From: Ruegeria sp. HKCCD7303
GTDB taxonomy: Bacteria > Pseudomonadota > Alphaproteobacteria > Rhodobacterales > Rhodobacteraceae
Reading direction: 5' to 3'
DNA length: 64,000 nt
NCBI RefSeq assembly: GCF_013111185.1
Contig: NZ_WVRE01000001.1
Span: forward strand, 930,001-994,000
Numbering within the stretch: the stretch's first letter is position 1; each line of letters begins with the position of its first letter. The notes beneath the pieces were generated by a model. The model did not search any database, was not told the origin of the DNA, and saw only the letters and a list, made by a program, of their open reading frames with translations. This document shows positions 36,798-45,920 of this stretch, in pieces. A program made the translations under genes and the position numbers.

Positions 36798-37160
36798 TCA
36801 GCTTTGCACGAATTTCCCTGACAAGTCGGGCAGGAATGCTTCGACCGCTGCGGTCGCAATCACGTGGTGTGTTCCAGCGTCGCTGTCTGCTACGTCCAGA
36901 CCGCCCTTGACCGCGCGCACTTCGGCGCGGCCCCGCGGCAGATCGGCAGCAACCAGATCACAATCCACCTGATCGGGCTCTTGGACGCCGATGGTCACGC
37001 CGACCCGCATCTGAGAATGATCAATGCCCAGCTTGGAAAACAATGTGATTGATGAATGATGCAACGCATCCTGCACCGCGCGACGGGCCGCTTTGGTATA
37101 GTCCTGACCGTATAGGTCGTTGCCTGTTCCCATTTCCAGAATAATGCGTTTTTCGGTCAT
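36798..37160 (-). CDS. Lin0512-family protein (copy 2)
   Basis: A 120-residue protein matching the conserved Lin0512 family of unknown function: RIILEMGTGNDLYGQDYTKAARRAVQDALHHSSITLF, then VGVTIGVQEPDQVDCDLVAADLPRGRAEVRAVKGGLDV and THHVIATAAVEAFL. It is a clear paralogue of the gene just upstream, sharing the E-x-G-x-G, DYT-A, ALxH/NS, IGVQ-PDQVD and VxKGGLD positions. The two overlap by 4 nt (ATGA) and are surely co-expressed. The repeated size and motifs suggest a heterodimer or hetero-oligomer; function is unknown. Confidence 0.85.
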   Translation of the reverse strand: MTEKRIILEMGTGNDLYGQDYTKAARRAVQDALHHSSITLFSKLGIDHSQMRVGVTIGVQEPDQVDCDLVAADLPRGRAEVRAVKGGLDVADSDAGTHHVIATAAVEAFLPDLSGKFVQS

Positions 37161-37507
37161 TGTGCGGGCTCCATATCAAAAGAAACAATCAGTGCGGCAT
37201 TTGCGATGACCGTATGTCCGTCGCTATGGGGTTTCTCTATATCCAGCCCGCCTTTTGTGACGGTGATGTTCGGCTGGCCATATGGAAAGACCGCCTTTAG
37301 CGCATCAGTGTCCACCTGATCCGGTTGCTGCACCCCGATTTCGGCATCGATGATCATTGCCTCTTTTGGAAACCCGAACAGTTCGGCCATGTTGACCGAG
37401 TTGTGCCACAGCGCATCCTTGATCGCCCGCAACGACGCCTCTGTATAGTCCATTCGGCGCAGGGATGTACCCATGCCGAATTCTACAAGCACCCGCGTTT
37501 TTGCCAT
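37157..37507 (-). CDS. Lin0512-family protein (copy 1)
   Basis: A 116-residue member of the same family: RVLVEFGMGTSLRRMDYTEASLRAIKDALWHNSVNMAELFG, IDAEIGVQQPDQVDTDALKAVFPYG, VTKGGLDI and GHTVIANAALIV. The ATG at 37507 has GGAG 7 nt upstream. It lies just downstream of the trxA terminator hairpin (37530-37559) and is first in a two-gene unit with its paralogue. The intervening hairpin means it is probably transcribed by readthrough from trxA or from a promoter in the short gap. Confidence 0.87.
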   Translation of the reverse strand: MAKTRVLVEFGMGTSLRRMDYTEASLRAIKDALWHNSVNMAELFGFPKEAMIIDAEIGVQQPDQVDTDALKAVFPYGQPNITVTKGGLDIEKPHSDGHTVIANAALIVSFDMEPAQ

Positions 37508-37529
37508 TGGTTTCTCCGATGTTTGCAAC

Positions 37530-37559
37530 AAAAAAGGCGCCCCGATCTGAGGCGCCTTT
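37530..37559 (-). terminator. Rho-independent terminator of trxA
   Basis: On the minus strand AAAGGCGCC and GGCGCCTTT form a 9-bp stem with a 9-nt loop, followed by six T residues. It starts 22 nt after the trxA stop. Confidence 0.88.
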
Positions 37560-37581
37560 GGAACGTTCTGCTAGAACCAGA

Positions 37582-37902
37582 TCAGATGGATTCGTCGATC
37601 CAGCTTTGCAGTGCAGCCTTAGGGGCCGCACCTGCGCGGTTTGAAACAACCTGGCCATCCTTAAAGATGAACAGCGCCGGAATACCGCGCACGCCCATTG
37701 CGGCGGCAGAGTTCGGGTTGCTGTCCACATCGACCTTGGCGATTTTCACCTTGTCACCATACTCGGCGGCCAGTTCTTCCAGCGCCGGGCCAATTTGCTT
37801 ACAGGGACCGCACCATTCTGCCCAGAAGTCCACGACCACGGGAACGGTCGAGTTTTTGACTTCGGCGTCAAAGGTGTCGTCAGTAACGGCTACGGTCGAC
37901 AT
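37582..37902 (-). CDS. trxA: Thioredoxin
   Basis: General cytoplasmic disulfide reductase. The 106-residue protein has the canonical active site WCGPC (Cys31, Cys34) in [20 protein letters not shown], then [31 protein letters not shown] with the cis-Pro in GIPAL. Length and sequence are those of TrxA. It lies 60 nt downstream of addA, the usual order addB-addA-trxA in alphaproteobacteria, and ends at a strong intrinsic terminator. Confidence 0.97.
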   Translation of the reverse strand: MSTVAVTDDTFDAEVKNSTVPVVVDFWAEWCGPCKQIGPALEELAAEYGDKVKIAKVDVDSNPNSAAAMGVRGIPALFIFKDGQVVSNRAGAAPKAALQSWIDESI

Positions 37903-37962
37903 ATTCTGTCTCCTGAATGGGGTAAACTCGGAAACAGAACGTAGGTGTCGCGCCGGGTAAGG

Positions 37963-40900
37963 TCAAGGTATCCGGGTTCGGGTCAGTGCATCCGTCACAA
38001 GATCGTGTGGCAACCACATGAGGTTTGCTGTCCGGGTCCACAAAATAGCGGTTCGGATGTTCCGGCCGGGGTAGATCTGAGCAAGCGCCTGCGCATAAGC
38101 CCCCATTTGACGTAACAGGCCCTCAGGGCAGTCTTCAACGCGAATTGGAACAGTTACATTTGTTTTGAAGTCAATCACTTGTACGTCCGTATCCGAAACG
38201 ATGAGCCGGTCGATGACCCCATGCATACGCTGCCCATTCAAATCTGCGGTTACTGGAACTTCGGCCAGAGTTTCAGGTGCAAAAATATTCCTTAGCGATT
38301 CTGCCGTCAGAACCTGGGTGGCTTCGGCCAAAAGCTCTTGCCGGTCTGTGTCTTGCATATCCGGTAGAAGCCGTGCGCAAAGTTCGGGCCAAATCTCCGG
38401 TTCAGCTATCGGCAAGTGCTCCAGCAACAGGTGAATACGTGTTCCACGCAGTTTCGCAGCGTCTTCATCCAAACCAGCTTCACCGGGTAGCGCTTTGACC
38501 CCCCCCAGATCCGAAGGGCTGAGCGTACTTGTGGGTTCAATGGGGTCAGGTGCCGGATGCAGAAATATGTCTGGTAACTCGGATCGTTCAGTCGTCATTT
38601 GCGGTTGATCGACCAAAGGCAGCGCATCCCAATCCCCATGAGACAGTCGGCGAATGTCGGAACCCGGCAGCTGCGCGGCTCCGGCCCTCTCCATCGCGGC
38701 CTCGACCATTTGATACCAGCTGTTGCCGTCTTTCCCCAATTCGCCGGCTGCGGCCACGATCAACCGCTTTTCGGCCCGTGTTAGAGCCACATATAGCAGC
38801 CGGAGCCGTTCATCTTCCTCACGCGCACGCGCCTGTTCCCGCGCCTGTGCGATCAGTTTGGGCGATGCATCTGCCGACACTTTCCACAGCGGAATGCCTT
38901 CGGTCACCATGATCTCGGCATCGCGCGGTGCTTGGCGTTTGGCGGTATCCGGCAGGATCACGATTGGAGCCTCAAGTCCTTTTGAGCCATGCACGGTCAT
39001 CACCCGGATCATGTTGCCCACACCGCTCATCTGCCGTTTGATTTCCAGATCGTCGGTCTGCATCCAGACCAAAAACCCAGTCAAGCTGGGGATATCGGTG
39101 CGCTCATAGGCCAACGCCTGGGACAACAAGGCGTTGATGCCGTCTTCAGCTTCGGCCCCCAGACGGCCTAGCAATTTGCGCCGCCCGTCATGGCGGGTCA
39201 GAATGCGCTCGATCAGGTCATAGGGGCGCAAAAAGTCGATCTGACTGCGCAAATCGTTCAAAATGGCAAGCGTTTCGGGAAACTCCTCAGCCCGGTTGCG
39301 CAGCGCGGCCCAGAGGAATTGCTCCTTTCGCCGGTGCGCCAGATCGAAAAGCTGTTGTTCAGACCATCCGAACAAAGGGGATTTCAGAACCGTTGCCAGC
39401 GACAGGCTGTCTTCGGGCGTGGCCAGAAAGCTCAGCAACGCGGCGAGGTCTTTGACCGCCAGTTCAGCACCCACCTTAAGCCGGTCGGCCCCGGCGATGG
39501 GCAGACCGGCGGATTTGCAGGCGCGGATGATTTCGGCAAAAAGATCCGAGCGGCGCTGTACGAGGATCAGGAAATCCCCCGGCTTCACCTTTCGCCTTTC
39601 GAACTTGCCGTTCTTGCCATCTTCAGGGATCGTTTCACCCCGTTCGATCATGGCCTTGATCGACTGTGCAACCTGTTCGGCCAGAATGACAGTATGGTGC
39701 CGCGCGCCAGGGCGATCCACCGGATCGGTCCAGTCGCCCTCCTCGGCCTCTTCGACCTTCTCCACAACTGGCCAAAGATCAACCCGGCCCGGCAGGTCAG
39801 CTTTGAAAGCACGGTGCTGGCTGTCCTTGTGAAACCCTGCCTCGATCCGGTTTTCAAATAGAATATCGACCAAGGACAGGATCGCGCTGGAGGAGCGGAA
39901 CGAATATTCCAGCGTCATATCCCACAGTTTAGAGTCTGATTCAGCCAGTTTCCGGCCAAACTCTTCCTGCATTCTGTCAAACGCCTGCGGGTCTGCGCCC
40001 TGAAAGGAATAGATCGACTGTTTCTTGTCGCCCACGACAAAAATCGTGCGTTCAACCCCGGATCGGGCCCCTTCCCCACTGGTGAATTCCTGAGCCAGTT
40101 TTTCGACCACGTCCCATTGGTCTGGGCTGGTGTCTTGTGCTTCGTCCACCAGAATATGGTCGATGCCGCCGTCCAAGCGATACAGAACCCATTCGGCCAC
40201 CGCCGGGTCATTCAGCACTTTCCGCGCGCGCAGGATGAGGTCATCGAAATCCAGCCAGCCCCGCAACTGCTTGCGCCGTTCGTACTCTGGCAGGTAGGCT
40301 GCGGCAAAGCGGTGCAGGACAGCGGTTTTTTGGGCCGCGACCAAGGCTAGACGCTGTTCGCGCGCGGCCTCGACCCGCAGCATGAAGGATTCCAATTGCG
40401 GCATCCGGTCGGCCAGTTCGCCCTCACGCAGGGGTTTGGTCGGAAACCCATTGATCTTGGCGGTGAAAGGCTCTTTTGCGCCTTTTCCGGTCAGCAACAC
40501 GCCTTCCAGAATAGGCAGATATGCCAATCGGGTCTCAGTGAACCCGGCCAGCTTCGCCGCTGCCTTGCCATCGTTGACGCCGCTTTCTGTCAATGCGGGC
40601 AGCATGGACTGGATCAACTCGACTTCGCCGCCCAGAAACACCCGCTCGGCCAGGGCCGTTTCGTCAAAGCCTTCCGGCAGATCGAACCGTTTCAACAGAT
40701 CGGACCAGCCCAATGGCTGGGCAAACAGACTGCGCCTGTGCGTGATCGCAGCTGTCAATTTTTCAAAGCCCGTATCGGTCACGAACCGCGCCACATCTTC
40801 AATCAGCCCGGCTTGCGGACCTTCTGCGAAATCCTCGACGATCTCTTCCCGCAACAGGGCGGCTGCACGGTCTTCCATTTCGGAGAACTGAGGGCTGACC

Positions 40901-41319
40901 CCGGCCTCCAGCGGGAAGCGCCGCAGCAACGAGGCGCAGAACGAGTGAATGGTCTGGATTTTCAAACCGCCCGGCGTTTCGATGGCGCGGGCAAACAAAG
41001 TGCGTGCTTGCGCCAATCTGTCCGAGTCGATGTCGCCGGGCACGCCCAGATCAGTCAATTGTTCCAACAGAGGAGCATTATTCAGCATTGCCCACTCGCC
41101 AAGGCGCTTGAACAATCTGTTCTGCATCTCGCTTGCTGCCGCCTTGGTATAGGTCAGGCACAAGATGTGTTGAGGTTGAACCCCACCCAACAGCAACCGC
41201 GCCACGCGGTCGGTCAGAACCCGCGTTTTGCCGGACCCCGCGTTGGCCGCTAGCCAGGTCGAGGCGTCGGGGCGCGCGGCCTGCACTTGCCGTTCGGTTG
41301 CATCGTTGCGCGGGCTCAT
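37963..41319 (-). CDS. addA: Double-strand break repair helicase-nuclease AddA
   Basis: UvrD-like helicase and nuclease subunit of AddAB, the alphaproteobacterial functional equivalent of RecBCD. The 1118-residue protein has Walker A AANAGSGKTRVLTDRVARLLL near residue 25, LCLTYTKAAASEMQNRL, Walker B HILVDEAQDTSPDQWDVV, VGDKKQSIYSFQGADPQAF, VMTVHGSKGLEAPIVIL and LYVALTRAEKRLIVAA. The C-terminal PD-(D/E)xK nuclease has VIDFKTNVTVP with the catalytic Asp and Lys. It overlaps addB by 4 nt. Confidence 0.96.
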   Translation of the reverse strand: MSPRNDATERQVQAARPDASTWLAANAGSGKTRVLTDRVARLLLGGVQPQHILCLTYTKAAASEMQNRLFKRLGEWAMLNNAPLLEQLTDLGVPGDIDSDRLAQARTLFARAIETPGGLKIQTIHSFCASLLRRFPLEAGVSPQFSEMEDRAAALLREEIVEDFAEGPQAGLIEDVARFVTDTGFEKLTAAITHRRSLFAQPLGWSDLLKRFDLPEGFDETALAERVFLGGEVELIQSMLPALTESGVNDGKAAAKLAGFTETRLAYLPILEGVLLTGKGAKEPFTAKINGFPTKPLREGELADRMPQLESFMLRVEAAREQRLALVAAQKTAVLHRFAAAYLPEYERRKQLRGWLDFDDLILRARKVLNDPAVAEWVLYRLDGGIDHILVDEAQDTSPDQWDVVEKLAQEFTSGEGARSGVERTIFVVGDKKQSIYSFQGADPQAFDRMQEEFGRKLAESDSKLWDMTLEYSFRSSSAILSLVDILFENRIEAGFHKDSQHRAFKADLPGRVDLWPVVEKVEEAEEGDWTDPVDRPGARHHTVILAEQVAQSIKAMIERGETIPEDGKNGKFERRKVKPGDFLILVQRRSDLFAEIIRACKSAGLPIAGADRLKVGAELAVKDLAALLSFLATPEDSLSLATVLKSPLFGWSEQQLFDLAHRRKEQFLWAALRNRAEEFPETLAILNDLRSQIDFLRPYDLIERILTRHDGRRKLLGRLGAEAEDGINALLSQALAYERTDIPSLTGFLVWMQTDDLEIKRQMSGVGNMIRVMTVHGSKGLEAPIVILPDTAKRQAPRDAEIMVTEGIPLWKVSADASPKLIAQAREQARAREEDERLRLLYVALTRAEKRLIVAAAGELGKDGNSWYQMVEAAMERAGAAQLPGSDIRRLSHGDWDALPLVDQPQMTTERSELPDIFLHPAPDPIEPTSTLSPSDLGGVKALPGEAGLDEDAAKLRGTRIHLLLEHLPIAEPEIWPELCARLLPDMQDTDRQELLAEATQVLTAESLRNIFAPETLAEVPVTADLNGQRMHGVIDRLIVSDTDVQVIDFKTNVTVPIRVEDCPEGLLRQMGAYAQALAQIYPGRNIRTAILWTRTANLMWLPHDLVTDALTRTRIP

Positions 41320-44240
41320 TTCAGGTCCTCGGGGCAGGTTTCAGCAGTACGGTCCCATTCGCCGAACCGCGCCAGATGATCATAGTCACCGATATCCGTA
41401 TCCTTGTGCAGCATCCGACGGGATGAAAACCCCTGATCAGGCTCTAAATAAGCCAAAATTAGCTCTTTCAGCTCAGCAATAACTTTATCGGTCGGCTCTT
41501 TGACCAAGGGTGCGGAGACCTCTTTGTAACTGCCGCCCATGCCGATGAAGATGGCTTCGGCTACATCAATTGGGTCAATGCCTTCAATCCCGCCCTGCTC
41601 AGCCATGGCCGCCTCGATCAACAGTTGTTTGTCGAATTTGGATTGCTGACTTTCCGTGGGCGGCGCGCCGGTTTTGTAATCGATGATCCGCAACGCGCCC
41701 CGGCCATTGTGATCGATCCGGTCCGCACGTCCGACTATGGTAAAATCCACTGGATCCAGCACCAGCTTCATGGCCGCCTCAAACGCAATTGGCCCGCCGT
41801 CACCTCGGCGCGTTAGTTCAGCGCCTAGGAAGTCATCCGCGATCCGTTCCAACCGAGCCAGCCAGAGTTTGCGGGCGGTAGGCCAGGCTACATGCTGTTC
41901 CAGAAGGCTGTGCGCCCGTTTCAGGAAATTCTCACGTGTCAGCAAAGCGCTATCGAGAACGCTGTCTTTAACGAAATGCTCAAGGATTTCATGGATCACG
42001 ATCCCACGCAGCAAGGCGTCAGGGGCCTGAACAAGCGGATCGAGTGGTTTCAGGCGCAGCACGTGTTTGGCATAAATCGCGTATGGATCGCGGATCAGCC
42101 GCTTGATTTCGGTCACAGACAGGCGTCGCGGGCGCGCGGCGGCGGGTGGCCGTGGCGAGGGGCGAGACGCGGGTTCAATGCGCGGCGCTTCTTCCAAAGC
42201 TTCTGACCAGTTCAGCCAGTGCTGACCACGCGCACGCATTCCTTCCAGAGCGTTGCGACCACCCTGCTCCGGCAACCCTTGCAACAGGTTTGTCAGCCGG
42301 TTCAACCACCGTGACGGCACCGTTTCCGCGTCATCCGAGCGGATCGCGCGGGTAAGCCAGACCTCGGGCGCGCCGATGGCTTGTTGGAAATCATGCGCCG
42401 ACAGACCGATCCGGCGTTCAGGCAGCAGCAATCCGGCCTTGTCGCGCATCTGACGGTTGAGCCACGGATCTGGCGTCGGGGCCTCGGGCCAGCTTCCTTC
42501 ATTCAGCCCGCCCAGAATCAGCAGGTCGGCACCCTGCACCCGCGCCTCAAGCGTACCCCAGATCATGATATGCGGGTGCGGGGCGTCGCGATCACGAACC
42601 TCTTCGCTGGCCAAAAGCGCGCCCAGAAGATCGGCAAAATCATGGGCCGTCATCAGGCCACCATGCTGCGCTTCATCTTTGAGAGAGTTCACAACCGCCA
42701 GCGCCTTTTGACCTGCGTTTTTGTCCCAAAGCGTGCCGGTTACACCTGTACTACCAGACGAGATCGCTTCGGCCAGTGTTGTCAGTCGGTCTACCCAGTC
42801 GGACAGATGCAGCTCGCCGCTGATGTGCTGGTCGCAAAAGTGATGTACGACCCATTTGACCCAGCTTTCCGGCGCTTCTTTGCGGATCGCAAATGCCGTC
42901 AGGCTGATACTGTCGGGGAATGGCGGGCCATGGTGGCGAAGGTCCAGTTCCAGATCACGGGTATGCAATAGATGAGCGCCGCGCTCACCCCCGTCATGGC
43001 ACAGCGGGTGTTTCAGCAGCGTCAGCAACGCCTCGCCTTCAAGGCGGCGCGTGAACAGGTTGGCCACATGGCGCAGAAAACGACCGGGCGGTGAGAGTTG
43101 CAGAGGCAAGCCCGCACTGTCATCCGGCAGGATATTCCACCGATCCAGTGCGGCGCTGACCTGACGGGTCAACATGCGATCCGGCGTGATCAAAGCGGCG
43201 GTTTGTCCGGTTTCAGCAGCTTGTCGCAAGCGCAAGGCGATGGCCAAAGCCTCGGCTCTGGGCGATTGCGCCTCGACCAGGGTCAGGTCCTTGGTTGCGG
43301 CCCCCAAATCGGTAAGTTTTGGCCCTTCGGTCATCCAGGCGTCTGTTACCGGCGCTGGGCGCAAAGCAAGTGAAACCAAACGGTTGCGAGCAGGAGAGGG
43401 GGAGGACAGATCAGTCCATACTGCAATTTGATCAGGCACTAGTTCCAACGCGCGCATAAGTTTGCGGAACCGGTATTGTGGGTGATCTTCCGACGTCAGC
43501 GCGTCGTCCAGCCCCTGCCATACATGATCGGGTTGGTCGAAATCATAGCCCGGCAGAACCAGCGCCCCTTGTGGCAGACGCGCGATGGCCTCCATCAACA
43601 TAAGCGTTGTTCCGCGCGACCCGGTGGAGCCCGCCAGAATGACCGGATGGTGCGGAGGATTCTCCTGCCAACGCGCGATCAGGTTTTCGACAACGCGGCG
43701 CTGGCGAGCTTGCGCATCCATCGCCTCTGCACTGGTGTCAATGAAGTGATCCGCAATGCTGATGAAAGCCTGCGCTCGTGCCCAATGCCCCGACATGTCG
43801 CTGACATCCAACTGCCGAATGGCCTCGGGCGACACACCTTCACCCTGCATTTCATCAATGAGCGCCGCCAAACTGTCAGAGAGGTCGAAGACCGAAGAGC
43901 GCGCCGCTAAATCCGGTTGCTGTTCCAGCAGTTTGGCCACCAACTGCGTGAGTTCCAGACGTCGCCGCAGGGCGGGGGCGGCCGGGGGAATCTGCGCCAG
44001 ATCAACACTTTCCCCCAAATCGGTGACCAGCGACAGACGTGGCAGCAGGCACGGTGGACCTTGATTGAACAAATCGCGGACGCGCCGTTCCATACGCCGC
44101 GTATTCAGCACCAGCTCCACCCGCGCCAAGGCTTCCGGCGGGCCAGAGCAGCGTTGCCGCAGGCCATCGACCAATGCTTTTGGGAAATCCGTGCCGGGTG
44201 GCACAGCAAAGACGCGGGGCAGGGCGCTGGGTTCAAACAA
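41316..44240 (-). CDS. addB: Double-strand break repair protein AddB
   Basis: Second helicase-like/nuclease subunit of AddAB. A TTG at 44240 gives 974 residues beginning MFEPSALPRVFAVPPGTDFPKALVDGL, a typical alphaproteobacterial AddB start; it overlaps the murU-like stop (TTGTTTGA). The frame is open to 44318 but extra residues do not look conserved. VILAGSTGSRGTTLMLMEAIARLPQGALVLPG and DLLILGGLNEGSWPEA are family blocks. The C-terminal RecB-like nuclease has RGIVIHEILEHF and RIIDYKTGAPPTESQQ. Ends overlapping addA by 4 nt. Confidence 0.93.
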   Translation of the reverse strand: MFEPSALPRVFAVPPGTDFPKALVDGLRQRCSGPPEALARVELVLNTRRMERRVRDLFNQGPPCLLPRLSLVTDLGESVDLAQIPPAAPALRRRLELTQLVAKLLEQQPDLAARSSVFDLSDSLAALIDEMQGEGVSPEAIRQLDVSDMSGHWARAQAFISIADHFIDTSAEAMDAQARQRRVVENLIARWQENPPHHPVILAGSTGSRGTTLMLMEAIARLPQGALVLPGYDFDQPDHVWQGLDDALTSEDHPQYRFRKLMRALELVPDQIAVWTDLSSPSPARNRLVSLALRPAPVTDAWMTEGPKLTDLGAATKDLTLVEAQSPRAEALAIALRLRQAAETGQTAALITPDRMLTRQVSAALDRWNILPDDSAGLPLQLSPPGRFLRHVANLFTRRLEGEALLTLLKHPLCHDGGERGAHLLHTRDLELDLRHHGPPFPDSISLTAFAIRKEAPESWVKWVVHHFCDQHISGELHLSDWVDRLTTLAEAISSGSTGVTGTLWDKNAGQKALAVVNSLKDEAQHGGLMTAHDFADLLGALLASEEVRDRDAPHPHIMIWGTLEARVQGADLLILGGLNEGSWPEAPTPDPWLNRQMRDKAGLLLPERRIGLSAHDFQQAIGAPEVWLTRAIRSDDAETVPSRWLNRLTNLLQGLPEQGGRNALEGMRARGQHWLNWSEALEEAPRIEPASRPSPRPPAAARPRRLSVTEIKRLIRDPYAIYAKHVLRLKPLDPLVQAPDALLRGIVIHEILEHFVKDSVLDSALLTRENFLKRAHSLLEQHVAWPTARKLWLARLERIADDFLGAELTRRGDGGPIAFEAAMKLVLDPVDFTIVGRADRIDHNGRGALRIIDYKTGAPPTESQQSKFDKQLLIEAAMAEQGGIEGIDPIDVAEAIFIGMGGSYKEVSAPLVKEPTDKVIAELKELILAYLEPDQGFSSRRMLHKDTDIGDYDHLARFGEWDRTAETCPEDLK

Positions 44241-44919
44241 CAGCCAACAGACCTTCGGCCAGGGCGATACCCTCGGGTCGTCCAACATCACACCAACGCC
44301 CCGGATACTCGGCTGCAAACAGGCGGCCTTGATCTTGCATCTGGTTCCAAAGCAGGTTCAGCGAAAAAGCGGGTTGCGCAAACCTTTGTAATCCATCCGT
44401 TTTGACAATTTGCGCCCCCCCATAGACCAAACCGGGACCGCGTGTGATGCGACCGTCCGCGTCGACCGAGAAATCTCCGTCCCCCGTGTGACCAATGGTT
44501 TGGGCGATTGGAATACACATCAAAAGCGCATCCATACGAGTCGGATCCCACGCTTTTTGCAACAGGGTCAGAGGGTTTGGGCCCGACCAGATGGCATCGG
44601 TGTTCAGCGTGAAAACGGGGTCGGTGCCCAACAAGGGTAGGGCGGCCCTTAATCCGCCGCCGGTTTCCAGAATCTCTGGTTCTTCGCGTGAGATCATTAC
44701 CCCTTTGGGGTTGAGATGCGCATACAGCTGATCGGCGTGGTAATGCACGTTCGCCACGATGCGCACAGGGTTAAGTTCGTGCGCAAGATCCAGCGCGTGA
44801 TCAATCAGAGGGCGCCCGGACACATTAATCAACGGCTTGGGACGGTCCTTGGTCAAAGCGCCCATGCGCGTGCCAAACCCTGCTGCAAACAGCATCACGC
44901 CAAAGGGTGAACCGGTCAT
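44233..44919 (-). CDS. murU: Nucleotidyltransferase, probable MurNAc-1-phosphate uridylyltransferase
   Basis: A 228-residue nucleotidyltransferase fold protein: MLFAAGFGTRMGALTKDRPKPLINVSGRPLIDHALDLA is the NTP-binding signature, and FTLNTDAIWSG holds the metal-binding Asp. Paired with the adjacent kinase it matches the AmgK-MurU route of Pseudomonas putida, which converts recycled MurNAc to UDP-MurNAc and bypasses the fosfomycin-sensitive MurA step. The assignment rests on the pairing plus family; other sugar nucleotidyltransferases look similar. It overlaps amgK-like by 4 nt and addB by 8 nt. Confidence 0.85.
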   Translation of the reverse strand: MTGSPFGVMLFAAGFGTRMGALTKDRPKPLINVSGRPLIDHALDLAHELNPVRIVANVHYHADQLYAHLNPKGVMISREEPEILETGGGLRAALPLLGTDPVFTLNTDAIWSGPNPLTLLQKAWDPTRMDALLMCIPIAQTIGHTGDGDFSVDADGRITRGPGLVYGGAQIVKTDGLQRFAQPAFSLNLLWNQMQDQGRLFAAEYPGRWCDVGRPEGIALAEGLLAVV

Positions 44920-45920
44920 TGCACCCTCAGCTTGTTCAGGTTTTCAGGGGATGGGCTGGGCAAAGCCTCGTGCAGCAACGGTGCGATCGACACCAGGGCC
45001 GGATGATCCAGATCGCGCATCAGATGATCCCAGACCGCTGGTATCATGTCCACGTAGTGCGGTTTGCCAAAGTCCGTGGCAAGGCGTGCGAACACACCTA
45101 AAATGCGCAGGTTCCGTTGTGCGCCCAGCACACTGTAGGCCGTGCGAAAATCGTGATCGTCCATGCCAGAGGCCGCAATATACCGATTGATCATCTGCAT
45201 TTCGACCCCGGGAGAGACCTTGCGGCGAATGTCCTGCAGCAGTGAGACCAGATCGTAGGCGGGATGGGCCAGAACGGCTGATTGGAAGTCCAGCAGGCCA
45301 ACGCGTTTTAGCCCGTCGCGATCCGGGAGCCAAATCAGATTTTCCGCGTGATAGTCCCTGAGCGCGACCACTTTCGCACCTGATGTTTCGCGGTGCAGAA
45401 CATCCGCGAAACGGTGTTCAAACCGGCTTAGTGCACGTGCGTCGTAAGACCCCAATATTCCGGCCGCGTAACTTGTAAAGGCCAGCGTGCACAGTTCGGT
45501 CATCAGCGGCGGGTCAAAGGATGTCAAAGACAAAGACGGCGCTTGATGCAGGTGCAGCAAAACGTCTGTTGCCGCTTCATACAAAACACGTTCCTTCGAA
45601 GGATCCTTTGCCAGCACCCGGCTAAAAAGATCGTCACCCAGATCTTCCAGCAACAGAAAGCCGTATTGCGCATCTTCTGCGTAGATCTCAGGTGCGCTCA
45701 GGCCAACCGAACGCAGGTAATTCCCGATGCGCACAAAGTCCTCGACATCCTCGCATTTTTCAGGTGGTGCATCCATCAAAACAGCCGTGTGCCCACTGGC
45801 CTGGTCGGTCAGCCGTTCGTAGCGGCGGTCCGAAGCGTCGCCCGCCAGCGGTGCACGGGTGGCGTTGGCCCACTGGGTTTGAGCAATCAGGGCTTCGGCG
45901 AGGACCGTCCTGTTTGTCAT
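44916..45920 (-). CDS. amgK: Phosphotransferase, probable anomeric MurNAc/GlcNAc kinase
   Basis: A 334-residue member of the aminoglycoside phosphotransferase/APH fold. Catalytic elements are LRDYHAENLIWL (HxxN brace) and GLLDFQSAVLAHPAYDLVSLLQD (metal-binding Asp). The N-terminal lobe has GDASDRRYERL and LLEDLGDDLF. Immediately upstream of the murU-like gene, it fits AmgK, which phosphorylates the anomeric hydroxyl of MurNAc. The ATG at 45920 has GGAG 8 nt upstream and overlaps the tsaE stop (ATGA). An aminoglycoside-resistance role is not indicated. Confidence 0.85.
   Translation of the reverse strand: MTNRTVLAEALIAQTQWANATRAPLAGDASDRRYERLTDQASGHTAVLMDAPPEKCEDVEDFVRIGNYLRSVGLSAPEIYAEDAQYGFLLLEDLGDDLFSRVLAKDPSKERVLYEAATDVLLHLHQAPSLSLTSFDPPLMTELCTLAFTSYAAGILGSYDARALSRFEHRFADVLHRETSGAKVVALRDYHAENLIWLPDRDGLKRVGLLDFQSAVLAHPAYDLVSLLQDIRRKVSPGVEMQMINRYIAASGMDDHDFRTAYSVLGAQRNLRILGVFARLATDFGKPHYVDMIPAVWDHLMRDLDHPALVSIAPLLHEALPSPSPENLNKLRVQ

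Noticed and set aside
44916..45920. Aminoglycoside-resistance phosphotransferase
   Set aside because: The APH fold is present, but the coupling to a nucleotidyltransferase and tsaE fits the AmgK recycling kinase much better.
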